A stretch of 64,000 bases of DNA from Coniella vitis (lineage: Eukaryota; Ascomycota; Sordariomycetes; Diaporthales; Schizoparmaceae). A model generated the notes under the pieces. It made no database searches. It was not told the DNA's origin and was given only the letters and a program-made list of their open reading frames with translations. The translations under genes were made by a program, and so were the position numbers. The stretch is from NCBI GenBank assembly GCA_011317545.1, contig WUJK01000013.1, positions 496,001 through 560,000 of the forward strand. Reading direction: 5' to 3'. The stretch's first letter is position 1. Each line of letters begins with the position of its first letter. Of the stretch, positions 33,900 to 45,567 are shown in pieces.

Positions 33900-36800
33900 G
33901 ATCAACCAATCAACCAGAATTGCACACAGACACACGGTCCCCAGAGGGACAACACGGCACCCTTCATCAACTGGGCCCCGGGGTAAGACGGGATGGCTAT
34001 TGTTCCGCCTTGCTAAGGGTATATGTGCCCAAGCAATTTCCCAATGCCTAGAGAAAGCAATGTTTTCCTCTTTCTGTTCCTTTTTTTCTGTTTTTGTTTT
34101 TTTCCTTCTAGAAAAGGCAGAGAACATATGCAGCGGAGCCTCACGAAAAAGCTTGTGTGGACGTTGCGCTTTTGTCTTTTGCTGTCCTTGATACCTTTGT
34201 GGATGGGGGCGTCTTGTGTTGATGAACCACAGCTTCCGTTCCGTTCATGCTAGCAGCTCGAACCAGACTTGGCGTACTTGGCCAGTCCAATGACTGACGG
34301 CATCAGACCCGCTACTACACGATACCAACGACGCATAGAACGAGCCATCGACCACACGGCGACACCAACCCACCAACCCACCATCCATCCAACTTGCCTC
34401 ATCCTTCCTCACGAGAGGACGACTCCAGAATCGGCCAACACGATATCACCACAATGCACCCACCAATGACAACACTCGCCGCTATCAAAACGATGGAATT
34501 TAACTTGTCGCCATTGCCAAAAGTTCACTTGTGCACCGCGACCATCCAATCTACCTACCCTAATCGTCAGGTCAGATAAGATGGATGCCTGGACCGCGCC
34601 CTTCTTTTCTTCCAAGAATTCTCCGGTCCTATTATATTCGGCTCCGGGGAGGGTTCTGGAACCAGTAAGAAAGTCAAAAGATTGGACATGTAGGGGCGAA
34701 AAGGACGCCAAAGAGGGAAACCCTACTTTGCCATCCAACCAACGACCCAACCTCCCAACCAACTGATAACATGTCCAGCTCTGCATATGTACCATAGTAC
34801 ACGCACAAGCATAGGGCGCCAGTTCAGGCTTGACCCGCTTGGCTGGCAGCTGACTGGCATAGTATACAGGCATGCACACACGCACGCAGCAACTCGCCAC
34901 ATGGCACCACCCTACGCTTACTTGCTTTGGCATACCCTACCGTTGAGGTGCTCTTTCACTTTAGGAAACCACAACATAATCAGCCATGCAGATTCAATAG
35001 TTCACGCACAAGCGCGCCGCCAGAGGGGCCTTTTGAAGGGTTGGTGGGGGTGGGTTCATGATCGTGATGGCGTCTGAATCCCCTCTCCGGGTTCCCACCC
35101 CACCCCCACCTTTCTTTCCTTCATTCTCACCAGACTTTCACCATCCACGACATCTTGCAGTATTCGATTCGTGGGCTGGACGATCGAGAAGGCGCAAAAT
35201 CCGACCGGATTCTCTCATCCCAATCCGAACAATGAAGGCCAAATGCGAGCAAAGAAAGAAAAAGAAAAGACAAAAAACAAAGAGTAGGCCAATATCAAAG
35301 TATTTCCGAACAACGCTGTTGCCACTACACCACGCTTGTCAGTGGTCCGCGCCAAGACAAGACAAGACAAGATGTCGCGGCAAGCATACTCACAACCCCT
35401 CTCTGCTTTTGACTCTATGATCTGTTTTGGCGCCGTTGTGAAATCGATGGATTGGGAACCCGTGACCAGCATTCTCCCCATCCTTCCATCGCTCGCCAAA
35501 AGAACCCAGACACAAACCGATCCATGTAGTCGCTGCTGGTCTAGACGACCCCTCGATCGAATCCGACCGTACCCGTGATCCACAGCATATAGCGAAGGGT
35601 GTGCTGAAGACAAGGAAAGAGATATTGATTGGCGCGCGAGGCCCTAGAGGGCTGCCGTTGAAGGATCTCCCAATTCTCCAAGGATCCTTTCCCCCCCCCC
35701 CCACCCTCTTTTTTCCTTTCTCTTTTTCTCTTTTTCGATTTGTCTTGCTCATCGATCAGGCGCGTGCACTCGTTTACTGTAAAAGGAACGGCACCAATCA
35801 CAAGAGCCCAATTCGACGCAAGGAGGCAAAACCACCACCAGAGACAGTCGCACTTGCGAATGTACTTGCCCACCTACTACATAGTATGCAATAGCAGAAG
35901 GATTATCCAGGTCATGCATGTGGCATCAGTGGCTCGTGGCACGGTGGCAGTGGCATGGGTCCCAAGACAGCAGCGGCTAGGGTGAGTCTCCTCCTAGCAA
36001 AAGTGTTTTACGGCCTTCTGTCTTTTGCATTTGCTTATACCTTGTTCTCCGTTCCCTCCTGTTTCAATGGCCCTTAAAAGCGTCTCTTGATGGCTTTTGA
36101 TAGTGGCAGCTCGGTCATACGACATCATGATGCGTGCTTCTTTGAGGGCTACCGCCGCGAACCCAATCGATCCCGTCCGTAAGCTGACTGCTTCTACACA
36201 GCTATCGCGCCATCAAACACACACGCACGCAGGCCATCGGAGCGACATAGCCGAGGCTTGCCGGTGTAAATGTTCGAAAAAGGACGTTCGGCACAATGTG
36301 GCGTACATGTTGACGGTCTTTGTGCCATCTTGGCTCTTGCCACTAAACAGCATCAAGCATCAAGGGTCTAGTCGGTGGCACGCGATTCATATCTCTGGGC
36401 CTTATCTTGGCCGCGTGCCATGGCTTCGGAGGGTGTCTTCCAAATTGAGCAAGCGGTCCGCGTGGCCTTGAACTGTGTTGGGCCTGGTGGACATGACCGT
36501 ATCGAGCAAGTCGAAGGGTCGTCGCGGCTGGAGGGCAGAAGGTGGGGGGGAAGACAATCTGGGGCGTCTGGGCGTGTACCTGATCAGGCAGGTCGAGGGC
36601 CGCGGCGGCACACCTCAGCCGATGGCTAGGGCACCAAAGAGGTCGGGGTAATACCTGCGGATTGCTTGGCTGTGCTTGGCTTGCTGCTTATCGTCTCTGC
36701 GCGAGCAACCAACCGCGTTTGTGGTAGCTTGTGCTGCACTATGTAGTGTATGGATGGATGTACCAAGTGCGGTCTAGTCGTAGGAGTCGAAGTGGATCTT

Positions 36801-38282
36801 GCAGGCAGCATGCGGCATGGATCGCACGATAACATGGGCATAGACTTTGTCGCAGCCGCACTGGTCTGGTCGAGCGAGAAAGACGGGCCTCAAGGCATCC
36901 GGCCTGTGCTGTTTGGCAAGAAATTCGTCGTCAGTGACAGCCGAGACCAGCCGTTATACACGTGCAATAGTACCAAGCATTCGATCTCCAGACGGCAGAT
37001 GCTGAGCAAGACCAAAGCCAAGACCAAAGCGAAGACCAAAACCAAGCCCCCAAGACGGGTTGACAGCAAGTGACTGCCGCCCTGCCGCCCGGCTCTTCCC
37101 TGTCTGGCGTCTTATCGCATCATAGTCCAACACGCGGGTACAAGCGGGGCTAGGGCGGGGCCGCCCTCAACACTGCCAAACTGCCTTGGCCAGGCTTGGC
37201 TTTCTGCCTCTGTCGCCGCCCACTTTTGCCTGCTCAAGCTGCTGCCTTCGTCTTGCTAGCCGAGGTGCGTCTACATGGCTCCTGCGTAAGTGCTCGCAGC
37301 CGATAGAAGAGGGTCGTGGAGGGCAGGACCTCCGATGGGTGGACGGGTGGATGGATGCTTCGATACGACTATCGAATGCATCGAGCTGCCTCCGATTGGC
37401 GCGCCGCTGCCACACGAGGCCGCCAGCAGCTGTTGGGGCCCAGTCGCTGCGTGTCCAGGATGCTTGGCTGCGAGGGGAGGCCGACAGGGCTGCAAGAGCT
37501 GCCTGTGATGGGCAAGCGTGCATGCGAGGTTGATGCGTCTAGAAGGTCGCTCGAAGCTTGGGGTGCAAGACTGTGGGTTGTCTGGCTGTGTGGCCTCTCG
37601 GTGATGCGCGGGCGCGGGCAGCAATGGTGTTGCGGCGGTTGTGGTGGCTCTGGGTCGACTTATCGCGTGCGCCGGTGGGCCGGATGGAGCCCCACCGGGA
37701 TAGCATTCCCTCCAGGGCTGCGGGCCAGGGCTGTGGGCCAGGGCTGCAGTACTGGCAAACTGGGTGGTCCTCGATGGCGGTTGAGACAGGGGACGAGAAG
37801 GCCGGGCTGAATGCGCATCTGATTGGTCGGCTGGCTCGTTCATTTGGGGTTGGACAGAGGGTACAAGTACTATGTATCTTTTGCTATGTACTTTTAGCAT
37901 GCCCAGAGAGCAGGGATGGGCAAGCATGGGGAAGGAAGGAGGGACGTTGTCGGCGTTGGCGTTGGCGTTGCACTTACACTTGCTGTTGTTGTATCGCAGG
38001 GCGCACCTGCAGTTGCAGCTGCAGGCAGACCAAGCAGGCGAGTGGCAGGGGCGAGCGAGCGAGCGAGGAACCAAGCAACCAAGCAAGCACGCAAGCCCCA
38101 GCCTGGCCAGCCAGCCTCGCAGCTATATATCAGGCCGAGCTGCAACGCCTCACAATCACGCCTCCAGGGCTCGCCTGGCCTCCTTCTCTTCTTTCTTCAC
38201 CCCTCCTCACTCTTCCGCTTTCCTCTCCCCTCAGCGCTGTCCTGAAAACCGTCCCTCTCCCTGTGTGCGAGATCGACCTGCC
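33900..38282. other. Gene-free region upstream of the peptide transporter
   Basis: Composition returns to higher GC by about 36 kb. There are repeated AAGACCAAAGC-type units at 37005-37050 and GGGCCAGGGCTG-type units near 37721-37750. Long ORFs across 37.2-38.2 kb are low-complexity or continue into the transporter in the wrong frame. The last few hundred bases are probably the transporter promoter. Confidence 0.45.
38124..38130 (+). promoter_or_regulatory. TATA-like element of the peptide transporter gene
   Basis: TATATAT lies about 150 bases before the ATG at 38283, followed by a C/T-rich leader. A positional argument only. Confidence 0.35.
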
Positions 38283-41089
38283 ATGGCTGAAAAGGACGAC
38301 GTCTACGTCGCAGGCGTGGCCGCTCGGCGCCCTGACGACGAGGAGAAGATCGATGCGCTCTCGAACGAGCAGTCGCTGTCGGACGACACCAAGGAGGACG
38401 CCTTTGTCCAGCTGCGCGAGCTGTATGCTGAGCACGAGCTGGACTACAACTTCCCTCACGACCTGCTGCTGCGCGCAAAGGCCGCCATTGACAGGGAGAA
38501 TGCGGATCCCAACCAGGAAAATACGCGCCAGCTCGTCGCCGAGTTTCACTTCCAGAAGCAGCTCGCCGAGAACGACTCGCCCTACCCCGAAGTCCGCGCC
38601 CTCGTCGACCCGACCGACGACCCCTCGACCCCCGTCAACACGTTCCGTGTCTGGGTCCTCGGCACCATCTTTGCCATCCTCGGCACCGGCGTCGACCAGT
38701 TCTTCTCGCTGCGCTACCCCGGCATCAGCGTCTACTCGTACCTGATCCAGTTCCTGTCCTACCCGTGCGGTCTGTTGATGGCCAAGGTGCTGCCCACGGC
38801 CCGCATTCCCCTCGGCCGCTTCTCCTTCACGCTCAACCCGGGCCCCTTCAATCAAAAGGAGCATATGCTCATCACCATTATGGCCAACGTCGCCTTTGGA
38901 GGCTTCAACGGTACTGCCTACGTCACGTACATTCTCCAGGTCCTGCGCCTCCCCACCTACTACAATGACCAGAAACTCGTCAACAATGCTGGCTGGCAAA
39001 TCACCCTTGTGCTCGCCACCCAGCTGATTGGTTATGGTACGGCTGGTCTTGCCCGGCGTTTCCTCGTATAGTGAGTCCTTCTCCAAAGTCCTTAGGCCCC
39101 CCGTCGTTGTGCACATTCATCCACTAACCACTGCCGCCATCTCTACAGCCCCCAATCCATGCTCTGGCCCCGTGCCCTTGCCCAGATTGCCATCAACAAG
39201 TCCCTCCACAACGAGGACGGTCGTGTCGCGGACTCGGAGACCCATGGCTGGAAGATTACCCGTCTCCGATTTTTCGCGTATTGCTTCATCGGCATGTTCC
39301 TCTACTACTGGTTCCCCGGGTACATTTTCCAGGCTCTGTCCTACTTCAACTGGATGACCTGGATTGCGCCCTCGAGCGTTGTTTTGGCTGTTGTCACGGG
39401 AAGCATCTGTGGAATGGGCATCAACCCGCTCCCCACGTTCGACGTATGTTTGAAGAAGTCCACGCCCTCTTGCTCTCTATTTTTACGCACAGGAGCCGCC
39501 ATACTGACTATCAGACCCTGCTTTAGTGGAACGTGATGAGCTACCTGTACGACCCAATCATCACTCCCTTCTTTTCGTACCTGAACCTCACCTTGGGAAT
39601 GCTCTTTGTTACCCTTTTCATCATCTTCCCCGTCTTCTTCCAAAACGTGTGGGACACGGCTTACTTCCCCATCAACTCGTCGCACACATTTGACAACACT
39701 GGCAATAAATACAGTACGTTTTTCGATCAATTCCATCTCGGTTTCTACTTGTGGGCGCCTGACTGACACATCCATTCCAACAGACGTGAGCATAGTCCTC
39801 AACCCCGACTTCACGCTCAACGAAGAGGCCTACGAGGCGTACAGCCCACCATATCTCTCTGCTTCGTATGCTTGCCTGTACATGTTCTTTTTCGCGGCAT
39901 ACACAGCGTCCATCTCTCACACGCTGCTGTACAACTGGAGAGACCTCAAGATGGGCTACCTGAATGTCAAGGCAGGCTTCAAGAAGGGCAACTACTTCAA
40001 GCAGTCTCGCGAATCATTCACAGATGTGCACAACCGGCTCATGATGAACTACGAGGACTGCCCTGAGTGGTGGTACCTGCTGCTCCTGGCCGTGGCCTTT
40101 ATCCTGGCCTGCGTCTCCACCCTCTACTACGACACCGGCTTCCCCGTTTGGGGCATTTTCCTTGCCGTCGCCTTTGCTCTTACCCTCCAGATCCCGCTCG
40201 GTATCATCTTGGCCATGACTAACAATGAGATTACTCTCAATGTCGTGGCGGAGCTGATTGCTGGATACGCGCTGGCCGGCAAACCCATTGCCAACATGAT
40301 CTTCAAGATGTTTGGATACGTTGCAGCTGCCCAAGCCATTCAATTTGCTGCCGATCTCAAACTGGCGCATTACTCCAAGATCCCTCCCAAGCTTGTCTTT
40401 ATGGCGCAGCTGTACGCTACCATTTGGGGTAGCCTGACGTCCATTGGTGTCAACGACTGGCAGCTCAGCAACATTAAGAATGTGTGCACGGATGCTGCGG
40501 CTGATTCCATGACTTGTCCTGGTAAGTACTTGTACTGTGCACCTTTTTTTGACTACAAGGCCAGTTTGCTGACGAGTGCCCGCGCGCGCTTCATTGTATA
40601 GGTACTTCAGTCTTCTTTACCGCATCTGTGATTTGGGGTGTTGTCGGCCCCCAGCGCATGTTTTCGGATGGTATTTACAACCCAGCGCTCTACGGATTCC
40701 TCTGGGGCGCTCTGTTGCCGATTCCCTTTTACTTCCTGGCCAAGCGTTTCCCCACAAGCTGGGTGCGCAACATCCACATTCCCGTGTTTTTGAGTGGCCC
40801 ACTCAACCTTGCGCCTTACAACAACTCGTACCTCATTGCCGGTCTGTGGCCAGCCTTTATCTTCAATGTTTGGATCAAGAAGCGATACCAGGGTTGGTGG
40901 CAGAGATATGCGCTTGTCTTGACGACGTCCTTCCAGGTTGCCATTGCACTGTCCGCGTTGATCATCTTCTTTGCACTTGACTACTCAAAGATTATCACGC
41001 TTGACTGGTGGGGCAATGATGTCTCCTTTGAGGGTGTTGACGGCGGCACTTGCGCCCTCAAGTCGATTCCAGCGAGCGGCCACTTTTAA
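38283..41089 (+). CDS. Oligopeptide transporter (OPT family)
   Basis: Five exons: 38283-39070, 39149-39443, 39527-39713, 39784-40521, 40602-41089; introns of 78, 83, 70 and 80 nt. The product is 831 residues. A long acidic cytosolic N terminus leads into the OPT hallmark SPYPEVRALVDPTDDPSTP followed by FRVWVLGT. The NPGPF motif, SKIPPK and about a dozen or more hydrophobic membrane segments follow, ending shortly after WWGNDVSFEGVDGGTC. OPT proteins import tetra/pentapeptides, glutathione or metal-chelate peptides across the plasma membrane by proton symport; the family does not reveal which substrate applies here. Length agrees with fungal OPT proteins. It is convergent with the xylanase gene. 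Confidence 0.93.
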
Positions 41090-41974
41090 GAGACGCGGAA
41101 GACAAATCAATGGCCGGTCCAAGTTCGCAGTTGGAGTGGGTGATTTAATGTTTTGGAAAACATATTTGCACATCTGCCTAGCTGCATTATGTTTGAATTG
41201 CTCGTTAATGACAAGACGGCTTGAGGCCGACTTGTGTGATTTGGCAGGAAAGCAATTGTTGTTGGATCGTAGATGATGATGATGAATTTTATACCCCCAT
41301 TTTGTTGTCTCAATCTATTGGTCTTTGTACCATTTATACTGGATGTGCTGGGGTTGAGTGATGATTGATGTTTTATGTATTTTCTGGAGCAAATGTTTCC
41401 ATCGTATACAGTTGTAAGACTCACATGTGCTGGCCAGAGTATAATAATGTTCGAATTCGAGTTGGGTCTACGATTTGCAGAGACGTGACTTGCTGGCTGT
41501 CGCCAGGGAAATGTCAAATTGGGTACGAGAGGGCAGGATTTAACAGTGCGGTCACCACCTGTGGACGCGTATTCATAAAGTACCTCTGGGCGATCTCAAG
41601 TATGCTTTGGTAAGAATTTCGCGGTGCTATCTTTCTTTGAGATCAGTATAGCATGGCTCCAAGCAGTCTCCCGAGAGAACAAAAAAAAAAGGAGCATAAC
41701 GAGGCGGGCTCTCTCTACGGTATGGCTTGAACTTTGGCGTGCTGTCGGTTGCGACTAAGAAGGCAACAAGTGAGTTCACCAAGCATTCCGACCTCTCTTG
41801 CGACTCGACAATGATATGACAGGCGGCGTCTGCTTTGTAGTACAGGTTCGAAGCGAAAACGGGTGGCTGCGTTGACTTTTATACAAGATGACTATCTGCG
41901 CCCTATCAATAGAATATATACCATGAATTCCAATTCTCATATAAAGCAACACCCCCCCCCCTTCCCGGGCCACT
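41090..41974. other. Convergent intergenic, transporter and xylanase 3' ends
   Basis: No gene seen. The region presumably holds both 3' UTRs and poly(A) sites. Confidence 0.5.
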
Positions 41975-42916
41975 TTACGAAACAGTAACGGTGCTGGACC
42001 CAGAGCTCTCGTAGCCCTCGGTCGCAACAATCTGGTACGCGCCCTCGGAGAAGCTGCCGAGGGTGAGACCCAGCGACTCCCACGCAGCAAAGTGGTTGGC
42101 CACCGTGACGGTGCCGCTGCTGCGCAGGTCCTTGCGGATGCTCCAGTACTGGTTGAAGGTCTCGCTGTCGCCCTCGATGGAGGCCGCGTCGGTGCGGACC
42201 GTCTTGTAGACGTCGTAGGCGGATCCGTCCGAGGTGACGGCGCCGACGTAGGTCAGCTGCTCTGCCGGGTCGTAGTCGCCGTAGTTTTCGGTGATCTGGT
42301 TAAAGAGAGGGTGAGGGGGGTTAGTATAAGGGTGTGTCTGGCTTTTTTTTTTTTTTTTATATGTATATGGATGTGGTTTATCTCGGTTTAGAAGACGTAC
42401 ATAGTATTCGACCAAGGGGTTGGTGGTCCATCCATAGACGGAGAGGTAGGCGTTGCCATCGGGTGCAAAGTCGGCGTCAAAGGTGATGGAGCTGGGGATT
42501 TGGTGGTATTGTTAGTTTTGGGGGGGGCTTTTGGTTTATACCCTTTTGTCTATTTCGATATTTTCTTTTTTTTTTCCCCCTCCAAGAGAAAAAAAAGATA
42601 AACCCAAAGAAAGATGGGGTGAAAAACAAAAGAAAAAGTGAAAAAGAACTCACCGGTCAGAAGAACCCTCCTCCCAGCCTTTACCCGCGACAAAGTCGAT
42701 GCTGCTCGACTCCCACGTCACAGAGTACTCGCCGTCGTCGCCATTCTCGTAGTCCACGCCCGTGGGCTCCTCGGTCCAGAACGAGTAGTAGTAGCCGCCG
42801 CTGGTGCCGGTGGCGCTGGTGCTGAGGCGCTTGTGCAGCGACTCGCGGTGGCCCAGGTTGGCAGAGGCGCCGGCGATGGCGGAACCGGCGAGAACGAGGG
42901 AGGAGAAGGCGACCAT
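41975..42916 (-). CDS. Secreted GH11 endo-1,4-beta-xylanase
   Basis: Exons 42654-42916, 42401-42491 and 41975-42295; introns of 162 nt (branch CTAAC) and 105 nt. The product is 224 residues. A signal peptide (1-~19) and a short propeptide ending in a Kex2-type KR (29-30) precede the jelly-roll domain, which starts GYYYSFWTE. The catalytic nucleophile is E116 in PLVEYY and the acid/base is E211 in ATEGYESSGS; the 95-residue spacing fits GH11. Asp74 in IDFVAGKGW stands where GH11 enzymes have Asn or Asp before the GKGW strand; Asp there is associated with an acidic pH optimum. It hydrolyses internal xylan bonds outside the cell. There is no carbohydrate-binding module. Confidence 0.93.
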
Positions 42917-42974
42917 TTTTCTTGTTTTTGTTCGTCGTAGGGTTTGAGTTGGGGATTTATTTTTTATTTCTTTT

Positions 42975-42984
42975 TATATATAAA
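42975..42984 (-). promoter_or_regulatory. TATA box candidate of the xylanase gene
   Basis: On the minus strand this reads TTATATATAA, about 60 bases before the xylanase ATG at 42916. I saw no clear GGCTAA-type xylanase-regulator site in the nearby upstream sequence. Confidence 0.4.
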
Positions 42985-43822
42985 GTAGGGTGTTGTTATT
43001 GTTGCTGGTGGTGGGTGGTATGTACAAGGGCACAGGCAAGCTGCGATAGGTCGATGGAGAAATACGCTACTGCTAGAGTCGTTTGTTTGGTCTGATATTC
43101 AAGCAATGAAAAGAGAAAAGGGCAATATACAAGATTGAAACGAAAAGGTGGTCGATCGGCTGGAGGTGGACAAGAAAACACACAAGACGAACAGCGACAC
43201 AGCAAGAGATCAAACGTCCACGGGGCTCCTATTTAACCCTTTTCCGATCGAGGTGTGGCTATCTATTACTCTGTATGTGTAGCAGGGCAAACCAAGAGAA
43301 ACAATAATACAAACAGGCAAATACCATGTTTTGAGAAGACCCTCCATGCACGCAAATCTGCGCTCGCTCGCTCGCTCACTGCGGTCCGTCACAGCGACGA
43401 TCCTCTCCTCTCCGGGAATGCCAAACAAACGAGAGTACGAAACAACTTGAAGGGGGTGTTCCGAAAAAAGAGAGGGAAAAAAAAAAACGGAGCCAGACCC
43501 GCGCGGCTGCCACTTGAAAATACACCCAAACAGTAAATCTTTATCGGCGCTTGGTGGGAACCCCCCCCCTCCTCCTCCTCCTCCTCCTCAGGTTGATCCG
43601 GGGTTATAGTGCTCCACCAACCACCATTCCCCGACGTCAACGAGATTATTACGGAGCGGAAGGAGGGCTACGACTTTGAGACTTTGAATAATGGGTGGAG
43701 GGATTTACTGGCAGTCAATTATGGCAAGCGAATTTGACGCGGATAATGTCGTGCTTGGGATCGCTGGCTGCTGGTGGTGGCTCGGGGTAAGGATCATGGA
43801 AAGTGCCGTGGATGGTTACATG

Positions 43823-43850
43823 CTCTGATACTCTGATACTCTGATACTGA
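43823..43850. repeat. Tandem 8-bp repeat CTCTGATA
   Basis: Three head-to-tail copies followed by a partial CTGATA. Confidence 0.85.
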
Positions 43851-44890
43851 TAGTATATAATATGGAAACGCAAAGGTAAAAAAAAAAAAAAAAAAGGAAA
43901 GGAAAGAAGAAAAGAAAAAACGGAGCCCAAAGTCGTGCAAAAACACGAACCCAGTCGAAACATAAATGGGGCATACAAGTGTATAAGATCGTCATGTTAT
44001 ATGTCTGCAGCACGATCTTGTTTCCCGTTCCAGAGACTGTTGCCGCCCCAAGAAAGGGCAGCCACACATGCCCCTTCTCATCACCAAGAGAGCGAGTAAA
44101 ATGACCAAAAAGGGAGGTCGAGAGCGAGAGCGGACTAGGTGCTCCCTCCTTTTACAATTTCGAGATTAAATGCATGCACATGTTTCGCAGCGCAACGTAC
44201 GTGAGAGTATCCAACAAAGAGAAAGAAGAAGAAAGAAAAGAAAGAAAGAAAAAAGACAATTGGCTTGGCCCAATTCCGTCTTCTTCTTCTTCGTTTTGTG
44301 CATACTTGCGTATCAGCACCGAGATATACACAACGCGCGAAGATGAAGAAGAAGAAAGGGGCCGTCACCTCGTCTGCGCAAACGGCGTCTTCCCTCTAAC
44401 AAGGCCTGGAAGGGGCCCGTATAATATAAAACAAAGGTTCAGATAAATAAAATGCCTGGGTCAGCCCACCAGCATGATCCTCGTGTGATTCGCGGATACG
44501 GGTGATCCACATACTTAGTTTGGGGTGACTTGGCCGCCCCGAGTTGATCACGCTGCCGTGCCACTGTGTCCGGGAATACGGCGATAAAACATGAGGGGCT
44601 ATATAAAGAATAATGGAGGACGTTGGTGCGTGTTTGTTTGATACGCGAAAGTTGAGAGATATCAAAGCACTGGCTCCGTTCGAGTCCCGTGCGACAGACA
44701 CTGGCCACAAACACTGGGGGGCCATTGATAAGCATATTTACGCCGCCGAGAGCCAAAAGACTCGCCTAAGAGAGGTCCGGTGATCATTTCGATTTTTGCA
44801 AATCACCTGGCACTTGCGTCTTTAACAGAGAACTACACACAGACAGACAGACATACTTTGCAATATACACCGAGGTACGCACGCATCACC

Positions 44891-45482
44891 ATGTCTGTCC
44901 CAAGTGACGACGACAAAGACTGGACTCTGATCGGCGCCCCAGAGACGGAGGCATGGGAGGCAGAGGCAGAGGATCACCCGAGACTCGGATCCTCATCGCG
45001 CGCCTCGGTCGCGCACCACAATCCGAGCCCGACAGTAACCACGCGAGCAGCGGGTGATTCCGTGAGAGCAACCCCAAAGCCAAAGCCAAACCAGAGCAGC
45101 CGAAACCAAGACGATAAAGAAGTGGAGGGGTGGCCGGTGCCGTCTTCAAGTCCGACTGCAGAGGCACCTGAGTCCCGTGACTTTGGCCTACCGAGTTGGC
45201 AAGTATTCCTGGAGCGTCTACGGTCATTTGATCCCATCACGCAGTTGCTAGTCCTCGCCCAGGCCCTTGGAAAGGTTGAGAGGACGCTTGGGGCATTTGA
45301 CGAACCCAACAACCGGTCGAGAAGGCCAAAGTCAAGTGCCAATTTAGACTTTGCAAAGAGAACTATCACAAGGTAACAGCAAACTGTTGCAAACACTAAC
45401 AAATCTTCTTTTTCTTTCATCGTTTATTGTACTGACTAGGCATGACCACCAAGTCGCTGGTGATATGTACACTGATTATTAA
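44891..45482 (+). CDS. Small acidic hydrophilic protein, unknown function
   Basis: Exons 44891-45372 and 45440-45482 with a 67-nt intron (GTAACA, branch CACTAAC, acceptor CTAG) give 174 residues. Reading through the intron would stop after 161 residues. ATG 44891 lies in a good context (CACCATG); the frame extends upstream only from GTG 44780. The N terminus has DDDKDWTLI (W11-I14), which fits a W-x-x-I/L/V Atg8-interacting motif with preceding acids. The middle is Ser/Pro-rich and probably disordered, and a hydrophobic/helical segment (FLERLRSFDPITQLLVLAQ) lies near 115-140. No known domain is recognised. The stop is 85 bp from that of the convergent SurE-family gene. Confidence 0.6.
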
Positions 45483-45567
45483 AAGACATATACACGTCCA
45501 AAGAATCATCACGTTACTGCGCCCTTCCCTCTTCCAATTACGCACACGCAGACCGCGCGCACGCTTT

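Larger units (their letters stand above)
42917..44890. other. Divergent intergenic, xylanase / small acidic protein
   Basis: No gene seen in about 2 kb. It contains poly(T)/poly(A) runs, a CTC run near 43570, and a tandem CTCTGATA repeat listed separately. Confidence 0.5.
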
